In this document: positions 21,501 to 27,624 of the stretch, one piece after another | How the letters are laid out: every line of letters starts with the position of its first letter | How positions within the stretch are numbered: position 1 is the stretch's first letter | Assembly (NCBI GenBank): GCA_029288275.1 | Contig: JARIHM010000148.1 | Coordinates: 1 to 27,624 of the forward strand | From: Candidatus Saccharimonadota bacterium | GTDB taxonomy: Bacteria > Patescibacteriota > Saccharimonadia > UBA4664 | Direction: 5' to 3' | DNA: 27,624 bases | The notes under the pieces: model-generated | What the model saw: the letters and a program-made list of their open reading frames with translations, nothing else | What the model was told of the DNA's origin: nothing | Databases searched by the model: none | Program-made: the position numbers and the translations under genes

Positions 21501-21604
21501 GCTTTCTTGATATTTTTTCATATTAATCCTATTCACCCAAACAGCCATTAGGCGCTTAGCCGATATTTTGCCTCAAACAAGCATTTTAAATACGTTAAAA
21601 ACCG

Positions 21605-21634
21605 TTGACGCAGCTAGTATTACCACCATATAAT
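21605..21634 (+). promoter_or_regulatory. Promoter of the 21719 gene
   Basis: TTGACG (21605-21610), 18 bases, perfect TATAAT (21629-21634). The leader is about 78 bases. The stretch 21501-21604 before it is AT-rich and shows nothing clear. Confidence 0.7.
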
Positions 21635-21638
21635 TCTG

Positions 21639-21718
21639 TCACCTCAGTTTGACAGGCCGGATCGGACCTGCTCAAACGTCGCGTACCTACTGGCCCGCAC
21701 CCCTTGAAAGGGGGCATC
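21639..21718 (+). promoter_or_regulatory. Structured leader of the 21719 gene
   Basis: Two hairpins are visible: CTGTCA/TGACAG near the 5' end, and CCCC/GGGG at about 21700-21714, which includes the ribosome site AAAGGGGG itself. The second would hide the ribosome site. No known riboswitch class fits by eye. Confidence 0.4.
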
Positions 21719-22159
21719 ATGATCGACTACCGGTCATCCCGGCAGCGGCACTATGAGTACGGACCACTCGCTTTGCTTACGCTTCTGCTCATGATCAGCG
21801 GCACATTGTTGCTGTGGCTCGCTTGGCACTGGGGCTTTCTTCAGTCGCTCGCCACGGCGGTGGTCGGCGCACTCCTTATCTTTGGGCTGATTGTGGCGAT
21901 TCGGCCGCAATTTGACCTGATTGATCAAGGGGTTATCAAGGCCTGCATTTCGGGCCAAGATATCCGCGAGCTGGAGAAGGCCGGCCTTACCAGCGTCCAG
22001 ATGGCCGATCAGGTCGGCGCCGACGGCCGCTATGTGATCCGCGTTCAGCGCTCTGACGGCGCTATTGGCAACCTGCAGGTCGGCGCCTGGACCTACTGGC
22101 GCAACCGCCACCGGGTTGGTCAGCGCCTGAAGTTGCGTCGCTGGCAGGATCATGGCTGA
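21719..22159 (+). CDS. Two-helix membrane protein, unknown function
   Basis: 146 residues from the ATG at 21719, placed 4-5 bases after AAAGGGGG; an in-frame TTG five codons earlier lies in the hairpin and is unlikely. Two membrane helices (about 17-37 and 42-62) are followed by a basic soluble domain. That domain has a helix-turn pattern DIRELEKAGLTSVQMADQVG and strands YVIRVQRSDGAIGNLQVG. The end is very basic (WRNRHRVGQRLKLRRWQ). No family recognised. It has a strong promoter, structured leader and terminator, so it is monocistronic. Confidence 0.7.
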   Translation: MIDYRSSRQRHYEYGPLALLTLLLMISGTLLLWLAWHWGFLQSLATAVVGALLIFGLIVAIRPQFDLIDQGVIKACISGQDIRELEKAGLTSVQMADQVGADGRYVIRVQRSDGAIGNLQVGAWTYWRNRHRVGQRLKLRRWQDHG

Positions 22160-22168
22160 CATCCTTCG

Positions 22169-22192
22169 AGACCCCGTCGCTTGGCGGGGTCT
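22169..22192 (+). terminator. Terminator after the 21719 gene
   Basis: AGACCCCG/CGGGGTCT stem with an eight-base loop; only a short T-run follows. Confidence 0.65.
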
Positions 22193-22202
22193 TACCATGT
22201 TT

Positions 22203-22225
22203 AGTGCTGAAATCATTTCAGCACT
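22203..22225. promoter_or_regulatory. Perfect 11-bp inverted repeat, candidate operator
   Basis: AGTGCTGAAAT, one base (C), then its exact reverse complement. It overlaps the -35 area of a probable promoter with CATAAT at 22240-22245 for the His-rich gene. There is no T-run, so an operator is more likely than a terminator. Confidence 0.5.
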
Positions 22226-22282
22226 CGTGCTAGGGGAATCATAATTTTCTGAGAGTCATAAGTGCCGTGTATGATAGGGATT

Positions 22283-23053
22283 ATGGAATCCGTCGACCAC
22301 TCAACTACCCCCGACCGTACCGCCATCATCCTGCGCTGGACTGTGGGTGGCTTGCTGGCGCTTCTCATGATCGGAGCAGTTCTGGTGGGCATGGCCTATG
22401 CCATGTCGCCGGCGGCTATTCGGCGGCCCAGTGGCACTCATTATCACTTCCGCATTCAAATTATGAGTGCCGGCAAGGCCGTCAACTTTGCTGATGCAGC
22501 CTATCAAACGCCTCTCAATAGTGACATCTGCACCGCCAAGCTCACGAATGAACCAATTCACTTCCATGATCACATGGACCAATTTGCCCACATTCACTGG
22601 GCGCATATCACGGGTGGGTTATTCCTGAAGAACTATGGCTGGAACTTCGTGGGTGGCCTGCCAAATCTACTCGGCGTGCGGTTCGATCGGCTGCCCGCAC
22701 TGACCATAGTGCCGATTCACGGCCATGCCTTACCTAATCCGCCGACCGGAGCGCATTATTACATCTACACTGGTGATGAGCATGGGTATCAGCAGCGGTC
22801 ATGGGACGACTTCTTGCATCAAGATATTAATAGTTTCTTTGGCCACGCCATGGTTTCGACGGCCACTTCGGGCTGGTGGAACTGGCTGGTACCGGCTGCC
22901 AGCGCTCACGGCGACGAGACCGAGCTGACTGAGCTCAATCACGTGGTGGGGAGCGCCGTGATCTTTGCCCAGGATACGCCGCCAACCGACCAGCAGATTA
23001 AGGACCGGTTTGCGCACCTGGTGCCGCTGCCTGAAAGTACCTGCGGCGGCTAG
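22283..23053 (+). CDS. Membrane-anchored His-rich extracytoplasmic protein
   Basis: 256 residues from the ATG at 22283, behind TAGGG; a GTG 21 bases upstream is also in frame. The N-terminal anchor (about 14-38, LRWTVGGLLALLMIGAVLV) is followed by an outside domain with dense His. HFHDHMDQFAHIHWAHI lies at about 93-109, then GGLFLKNYGWNFVGG, PIHGHALPNPP and, late, ASAHGDE. The cluster suits copper, zinc or iron binding. Two Cys (in SDICTAK and at STCGG) may pair. I recall similar proteins as conserved hypotheticals in Saccharibacteria. No enzymatic motif is recognised. It lies just before ftsH, with ftsH having its own probable -10 (TATACT near 23075). Confidence 0.75.
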   Translation: MESVDHSTTPDRTAIILRWTVGGLLALLMIGAVLVGMAYAMSPAAIRRPSGTHYHFRIQIMSAGKAVNFADAAYQTPLNSDICTAKLTNEPIHFHDHMDQFAHIHWAHITGGLFLKNYGWNFVGGLPNLLGVRFDRLPALTIVPIHGHALPNPPTGAHYYIYTGDEHGYQQRSWDDFLHQDINSFFGHAMVSTATSGWWNWLVPAASAHGDETELTELNHVVGSAVIFAQDTPPTDQQIKDRFAHLVPLPESTCGG

Positions 23054-23134
23054 GCATACCGGGTCATTTCAGCGTATACTAAACGGGTATTTCAGGCCCG
23101 ACTGATTCTCTGTTTGTAATGAAAGTAGGATATT

Positions 23135-25036
23135 ATGAAACTTAAGAAAAATACTCGCAGCTTTTTGTTCCTGGTAGGTGCCCTACTGGTGATCGCCGCG
23201 TTGTTGGCGTTGCTGCTTCCGCCCACCCGGGCTGACAATGTATCGCTGTCGCGGCTCGTGGACGAGGCTAAAGACGGTAAGATTAGCCAAATTGAGGTCG
23301 ACGGCAATAAGCTGACCGCTACGCTTAAGGATGCCAGCCAGCCTAAGCAAATCGCTTATAAGGAGAGCACAGCCAGCCTGTCCGATTATGGCGTGACTCC
23401 GGCGATGGTAACGATCGATCCTAAGAATCCTGATGATGCTAACAGCCATTGGATCGATCTGGCGGTTGGCGGCGTGCTGCCGATTGTGTTGATTATTGGC
23501 TTCTTCTATTTCATGATGCGCCAGGCTCAAGGACAGGGGAACCAGGCCATGAACTTTGGCAAGAGCCGTGCCCGTCTATATGGTACTGACAAAAAGAAGG
23601 TGACCTTCAAAGAAGTAGCAGGGGCAGATGAGGCCAAGCAGGAGCTGCAGGAGATCGTAGAATTCTTGAAGTATCCGGCTAAATTCGAGGCTCTGGGGGC
23701 CAAAATTCCCAAGGGTGTGCTTCTGTTCGGTCCTCCCGGAACGGGCAAAACGCTATTGGCTCGGGCGGTAGCCGGCGAGGCTGGTGTACCATTCTTCTCG
23801 ATTGCTGGCTCAGACTTTGTGGAGATGTTCGTAGGTGTAGGTGCCTCCCGCGTGCGTGACCTGTTCATGAAGGCCAAGAAGAACTCTCCCTGCATTATCT
23901 TCATTGATGAGATCGATGCCGTTGGCCGCCAGCGTGGTACTGGCATGGGCGGTGGTCATGATGAGCGTGAGCAGACACTCAACCAGATTTTGGTAGAGAT
24001 GGATGGCTTTGAACAGGGTACCAATGTGATCGTGATGGCCGCCACCAACCGGCCGGACGTGCTCGATCCAGCATTGCTTCGTCCGGGCCGGTTCGATCGG
24101 CGCGTCACACTTGACTCGCCCGACTACAAGAGCCGCCTGGCAATTTTGGAAGTGCACTCTAGCGGCAAGCCATTGGACAAGAATGCTGATCTCGATGAGA
24201 TCGCCAAGAAGACCCCCGGCTTCAGTGGTGCAGATCTCGAGAACCTGATGAACGAGGCTGCTATTCTGGCTGCCCGCCATGACAAAAAGAAGATTGTGCA
24301 CCACGATCTGACCGTCTCGCTAGAGAAGGTGCTGATGGGGCCCGAGCGCAAGACCCACGTGATGAACGCCGCTGAGAAGCAGATTGTGGCCTACCACGAG
24401 GCCGGCCACGCCATTGTGGCGCACATGCTACCCAATTGCCATCCGGTGAATAAGGTCTCAATCATCTCGCGCGGCCGAGCAGGTGGCTTCACCTGGACTC
24501 TGCCAGAGGATGATCGCCATCTTAACTCCGTGGCCGATTTCAAGGACGATCTGGCTCAGCTGGTAGGCGCGCGGTTTGCCGAGCAAATCGTCTTTGGCGA
24601 CAGTGCCGTTACTACCGGCGCCTCAGATGACTTGCAGAAGGCCACCCAGCTGGCTCGCCACATGGTCATGGACTACGGCATGAGTGAGCGTCTGCCTAAC
24701 CGCGTCTTTGGTTCGCAGAGCGACGCCGTTTTCCTAGGCCGGGAGCTGGGTGAGCAACGCAATTACTCAGAGGATGTGGCCAAGATTATCGACGAGGAAG
24801 TGGCTAAACTCATCAATGAAGCTGGCGACCGGGCCAAGAGCATTATTACCGGTAACCGCGACAAGCTGGATAAGATTGCGGCTAAGCTCATTAAAGATGA
24901 GGTGATTGATAAGGATGAGTTCCTAGAGCTAGTGGGCCCGCGTCCGGCTAAGCCGAGGAAGGCCGATCCGCGCGAAGCAAGGAGCGAAAATCAGGACATC
25001 GCGCCCGATATTAGCGGTAGTGCTACCGCGGCTTAA
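23135..25036 (+). CDS. ftsH: ATP-dependent zinc metalloprotease FtsH
   Basis: 633 residues. Two membrane helices (about 9-29 and 108-130) flank the small outside domain. The AAA domain has Walker A GPPGTGKT at about 198-205, Walker B IIFIDEIDAVG, and the second region of homology ATNRPDVLDPALLRPGRFDR. The protease domain has HEAGH at about 420-424 and a downstream Asp (ASDDLQKAT) completing the zinc site. It degrades membrane and unfolded proteins at the inner membrane as a hexamer. AGGA precedes the ATG by 6 bases. It is followed within 15 bases by the DUF4342 gene and then murJ, likely one transcript. Confidence 0.98.
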   Translation: MKLKKNTRSFLFLVGALLVIAALLALLLPPTRADNVSLSRLVDEAKDGKISQIEVDGNKLTATLKDASQPKQIAYKESTASLSDYGVTPAMVTIDPKNPDDANSHWIDLAVGGVLPIVLIIGFFYFMMRQAQGQGNQAMNFGKSRARLYGTDKKKVTFKEVAGADEAKQELQEIVEFLKYPAKFEALGAKIPKGVLLFGPPGTGKTLLARAVAGEAGVPFFSIAGSDFVEMFVGVGASRVRDLFMKAKKNSPCIIFIDEIDAVGRQRGTGMGGGHDEREQTLNQILVEMDGFEQGTNVIVMAATNRPDVLDPALLRPGRFDRRVTLDSPDYKSRLAILEVHSSGKPLDKNADLDEIAKKTPGFSGADLENLMNEAAILAARHDKKKIVHHDLTVSLEKVLMGPERKTHVMNAAEKQIVAYHEAGHAIVAHMLPNCHPVNKVSIISRGRAGGFTWTLPEDDRHLNSVADFKDDLAQLVGARFAEQIVFGDSAVTTGASDDLQKATQLARHMVMDYGMSERLPNRVFGSQSDAVFLGRELGEQRNYSEDVAKIIDEEVAKLINEAGDRAKSIITGNRDKLDKIAAKLIKDEVIDKDEFLELVGPRPAKPRKADPREARSENQDIAPDISGSATAA

Positions 25037-25051
25037 GGTAAAGGAGCGTCC

Positions 25052-25312
25052 ATGGCAGAATCCCAGCAACAGCGCGAAGAGTTTCGAGTCACCGGCGAGC
25101 AACTGCTGGCCAAGGTAAAAGAGCTGATCAATGAAGGTAACGTTCGCCGCGTGATCATCAAAAATAAAGATGGTAAGACGCTGGTGGAACTGCCGCTCAC
25201 CATTGGTGTGGTAGGCGCGGTGCTGGCGCCAACGCTGGCAGCGGTAGGCGCGATCGCCGCGCTGGTGACTGATTGCAGCATCATTGTGGAGCGCGATGCG
25301 CCTGGTGAGTAG
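25052..25312 (+). CDS. DUF4342 family protein
   Basis: 86 residues. VKELINEGNVRRVIIKNKDG and TLVELPLTIGVVGAVLAP, followed by a hydrophobic hairpin-like stretch (about 47-70) and CSIIVER, give the whole DUF4342 domain. A cytoplasmic helix and strand sit on the membrane segment. Function unknown. AAAGGAG lies 6 bases before the ATG. Between ftsH and murJ with gaps of 15 and 9 bases. Confidence 0.88.
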   Translation: MAESQQQREEFRVTGEQLLAKVKELINEGNVRRVIIKNKDGKTLVELPLTIGVVGAVLAPTLAAVGAIAALVTDCSIIVERDAPGE

Positions 25313-25321
25313 CGGCCGAGA

Positions 25322-26911
25322 ATGGTAAATCAAGCAAAGCAATTGCTCGGCCGGGCCAATAGCCGCCAAACGGTGGGTGCGGCCGCCATGGTGATCTCCG
25401 CCGCTTATCTGCTGAGCCGGCTGCTTGGTCTGCTGCGTGATCGTTTACTGGTTGGCCATTTTGGCAAAGGTCCGCTGCTTGATGCCTACAACGCCGCCTT
25501 CCGCCTGCCCGAAATTCTGTTTACCTTACTGGTATCGGGTGCTTTTGCAGTGGCGTTTATCCCTATTTTAAGCGAATATCTGGATAAGGACCGCCGCGAG
25601 GAGGCCTGGCGGGTGACGGCCACGCTGCTCAACCTGCTAGTGGTTGCGACCGTGGCTGGTGGTATTGTAGTGGCCATCTTTGCCGGGCCATTTATCACGC
25701 TATTAACGCCGGGTTTTGATCCGCAGCGGCATCAGCTGACTGTTGATCTAACGCGCATCATGCTCATCACGCCCATCTTATTTGCGATCTCGAGCGTGTT
25801 GGGTAGTGTGCAGCAAGCATTTAACCGCTTTATTATCTTCTCGCTCGCGGGCGTATTCTATAACCTTGGCATTATTGCCGGTATTATGTGGCTGGCACCG
25901 CGCTGGGGTGTGTATGGTGTGGCCTGGGGGGTGGTTATTGGGGTGGCACTGCAAGCATTGCTGCAGGGGCTGGGCCTGTTTGGCCTAGGTTTCCGCTATC
26001 GGCCGATTATGCACCTGCGTCTCAAGGGTGTGCGCCGTACCCTCATGCTCATGCTGCCGCGCAGTATCGATCAGGGTATCGATCAGATTAATTACGCCAT
26101 AGAAACCGTGATTGGATCAACTCTGCCGCAGGGCTCCATTACGGCCTTTACGCTGGCTAATAACCTGAAAAACGTGCCCCTGGTGCTCATCGCTAGCTCT
26201 ATTACCACGGCGGTATTCCCACGGCTGGCGGCCCGGGCGGCCAAGGGCGCGCGCGAAGAGCTGATTGAAACCTACGTGCAAACGGCGCGTCTTATTTTAT
26301 TTTTGGCCATCCCAGCAGCTATCTTTGCCGTAGTGACTCGCGGTTATTTGGTTCGTCTGCTCTATGGCTTTGGTGATGCCGACACCGCCAACACACTGGG
26401 CTGGTTTGCCGGTACGATCGTATTTACGAGTTTGTTTATGCTCGTGTCGCGCATTTATTACGCCATGCAAGATACGCGCACACCACTGTATTTAAGCCTG
26501 GGTAGCATTCCGCTCAATATTTTGCTCAGCTTTGTGTTGTCGCGCCGGTATGGGGTGGTTGGCCTGGCCATGAGTGCCAGCATTGTGGCTTGTCTAGAAA
26601 CGCTTGTGCTCATGGTTATTTTGCATCGGCGGCAAGGTGATTTCGGTGAACGCGTGGTCTGGCGGGGCGTCTGGCGGATGGTTCTGGCTGGTGCCGTCAT
26701 GAGTATGGTTCTGTATTGGACGGTGACTCATTTGCTGCCGCTGTACGCGAACGACAAAGGCTTTATTGTGCTAGCACCTAAGTTTGCAGTACTGCTTGTT
26801 ATTGGCGTAGTTTCCTACTTGGCGCCCAGTTATGCACTGCAGCTGAAGGAGTCCAATACCTTTGTGACTCGAATTAAAGAATTTATGGTGCGGTCGCTCA
26901 ACTTAACGTAA
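25322..26911 (+). CDS. murJ: Lipid II flippase MurJ (MviN family)
   Basis: 529 residues, about 14 membrane helices as in the family. The N-terminal block SAAYLLSRLLGLLRDRLL and FGKGPLLDAYNAAFRLPE (R-x-L-G-x-x-R-D and D-A-Y/F-x-x-A-F-R-x-P) is diagnostic. PGFDP, SRIYYAMQDTRTPLY and LPRSIDQGIDQINYAIE follow. It flips lipid-linked peptidoglycan precursor outwards, so the cell makes a wall. The gene ends the ftsH-DUF4342-murJ run and is followed by a strong hairpin. Confidence 0.96.
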   Translation: MVNQAKQLLGRANSRQTVGAAAMVISAAYLLSRLLGLLRDRLLVGHFGKGPLLDAYNAAFRLPEILFTLLVSGAFAVAFIPILSEYLDKDRREEAWRVTATLLNLLVVATVAGGIVVAIFAGPFITLLTPGFDPQRHQLTVDLTRIMLITPILFAISSVLGSVQQAFNRFIIFSLAGVFYNLGIIAGIMWLAPRWGVYGVAWGVVIGVALQALLQGLGLFGLGFRYRPIMHLRLKGVRRTLMLMLPRSIDQGIDQINYAIETVIGSTLPQGSITAFTLANNLKNVPLVLIASSITTAVFPRLAARAAKGAREELIETYVQTARLILFLAIPAAIFAVVTRGYLVRLLYGFGDADTANTLGWFAGTIVFTSLFMLVSRIYYAMQDTRTPLYLSLGSIPLNILLSFVLSRRYGVVGLAMSASIVACLETLVLMVILHRRQGDFGERVVWRGVWRMVLAGAVMSMVLYWTVTHLLPLYANDKGFIVLAPKFAVLLVIGVVSYLAPSYALQLKESNTFVTRIKEFMVRSLNLT

Positions 26912-26914
26912 AAG

Positions 26915-26944
26915 TCGGCCATAGCCCGTGAAGGCTATGGCCGA
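26915..26944 (-). terminator. Terminator between convergent murJ and the 26955 gene
   Basis: A 12-bp perfect stem (TCGGCCATAGCC with GGCTATGGCCGA), loop CGTGAA. On the minus strand CTTTTACG follows, favouring that direction, but it can serve both genes. Confidence 0.8.
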
Positions 26945-26954
26945 TAGACCACGG

Positions 26955-27389
26955 CTAGCGCCGGCGGCTACCAAGCGAGGGAAGGCCGCCATTGAGAACC
27001 GGGGGAGCGGCCGAGTTGGCAAAGCTTGCTCGCTCGTAGCGGCGCCAATTATGCTGTGACCGAACGAGTTCGCGGAGCGCTTCCTCGACAACCTGCTCCA
27101 CGGCTTGGTTCCGTTTAGCTGCGTTCATCTCCTGCAAGTCCAGGGGCCCTGGTGATTCCTGGGGAATGCCAGAAGCTAGGATTCGATCGGCCAGAATGGC
27201 CGGTTCCGGATCGTAAACATCGAACCAGTAGCTGAGACCGCCGCGCGGACCAATGATCACGAATACGATAATTCGCAGGTTCCCGGCTTCCAGTGCGACA
27301 ATACGCCGACGTTCGCGCTTGATGATCTCACCCTTGGGCAACTCTTGCCAGAGTTCCTCAAAGAGGTATTCGATACGATCGTAGTCCAC
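26955..27389 (-). CDS. Hypothetical soluble protein
   Basis: 144 residues from a GTG with AGGTGA about 6 bases before. The acidic N-terminal helix (DYDRIEYLFEELWQEL) is followed by strands (RRRIVALEAGNLRIIVFVIIG, trimmed) and SYWFDVYDPEPA. After that come a helix VEQVVEEALRELVRS and a disordered Gly/Ser/Arg tail. No membrane segment. I recognise no family. It is convergent with murJ and shares a terminator; its upstream side faces lepA. Confidence 0.7.
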   Translation of the reverse strand: MDYDRIEYLFEELWQELPKGEIIKRERRRIVALEAGNLRIIVFVIIGPRGGLSYWFDVYDPEPAILADRILASGIPQESPGPLDLQEMNAAKRNQAVEQVVEEALRELVRSQHNWRRYERASFANSAAPPVLNGGLPSLGSRRR

Positions 27390-27463
27390 AGAGTCACCTC
27401 TCGGATGTGGGGCGCTACGAGTAGCTTATTATGGCATAATCTTGTTTATTACTCAAGTGTCTC

Positions 27464-27492
27464 TTATCAAGAACACCAAAAACCAGTATAAT
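27464..27492 (+). promoter_or_regulatory. Promoter of lepA
   Basis: TTATCA (27464-27469), 17 bases, perfect TATAAT (27487-27492), ending 8 bases before the GTG start at 27501. No Shine-Dalgarno is present. Confidence 0.6.
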
Positions 27493-27500
27493 CAAGTATC

Positions 27501-27624
27501 GTGAATCAAGACTACACCCGAAATTTTTGCATAATCGCCCACATCGACCACGGCAAATCCACGCTGGCTGACCGCATGCTCGAGCTTACTGGCACGGTGG
27601 AGAAGCGCGCCATGCAGGCGCAGC
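27501..27624 (+). CDS. lepA: Elongation factor 4 (LepA), N-terminal fragment
   Basis: 41 residues are visible before the window ends. RNFCIIAHIDHGKSTLADRM is the G1 region of LepA (A-H-I-D-H-G-K-S-T-L), and LELTGTVEKRAMQAQ continues as in LepA; EF-G differs here. LepA is a ribosome-associated GTPase. The GTG start is chosen because it sits 8 bases after the -10, suggesting a leaderless mRNA; no other start fits. Confidence 0.93.
   Translation, partial: MNQDYTRNFCIIAHIDHGKSTLADRMLELTGTVEKRAMQAQ

Overview
The window is a bacterial contig end: 27.6 kb, moderately GC-rich by eye, standard stop codons with TGA ending many genes, tight overlapping operons and many small proteins without familiar domains. 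Recognised genes are conserved housekeeping ones (metK, ftsH, murJ, lepA, an FtsB/DivIC-like protein, an F1 ATPase), mixed with small membrane proteins (DUF5671, DUF4342, His-rich and bactofilin-like) of kinds I associate with Candidate Phyla Radiation genomes. My best guess is Candidatus Saccharibacteria (TM7) or a close Patescibacteria relative. This is inference, as there is no rRNA or marker tree here. The first 40 bases include a complete Illumina Nextera adapter, so the left edge is a library artefact and the first gene is truncated there.

Layout. 41-2871 (minus): a large truncated hypothetical protein, a small membrane protein and a membrane-anchored protein ending at a textbook terminator. 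3004-8941 (plus): a seven-gene F1-type ATPase operon (membrane protein, b-like, delta-like, alpha, gamma, beta, epsilon). 8988-10807 (minus): three tiny tandem Cys/His proteins, then a DUF5671 protein with a small anchored protein. 11039-14462 (plus): a small conserved protein with its own promoter and terminator, then an ABC exporter (ATPase and permease) followed by a DsbB/DsbA-type disulfide pair. 14466-15215 (minus): a ZIP metal transporter. 15318-16591 (plus): a SAM riboswitch controlling metK. 16708-19017: a hypothetical gene, a secreted/membrane pair and a nucleoside-hydrolase-like protein. 19084-21040: tRNA-Ile with anticodon UAU, an FtsB-like gene, a bactofilin-like membrane protein, the initiator tRNA and another CAU tRNA. 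21068-21500: a broken glycosyltransferase. 21719-26911 (plus): two membrane proteins, ftsH, a DUF4342 protein and murJ. 26955-27389 (minus): a hypothetical. The window ends inside lepA.

The most striking element is the ATPase operon. It encodes a full F1 set plus b- and delta-like stator proteins, but no subunit a and no ordinary c subunit. In their place the first gene encodes a secreted domain fused to a C-terminal two-helix hairpin. That hairpin has the topology and RNP loop of a c subunit, but lacks the ion-binding carboxylate at the usual position. Catalytic beta also carries unusual substitutions. Together these suggest an F1 motor coupled to something other than a normal proton channel.

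A second theme is gene starts. Eight genes have a -10 box only 6-9 bases before the start codon and no Shine-Dalgarno sequence, consistent with leaderless mRNAs. Other genes in the window have clear Shine-Dalgarno sequences.
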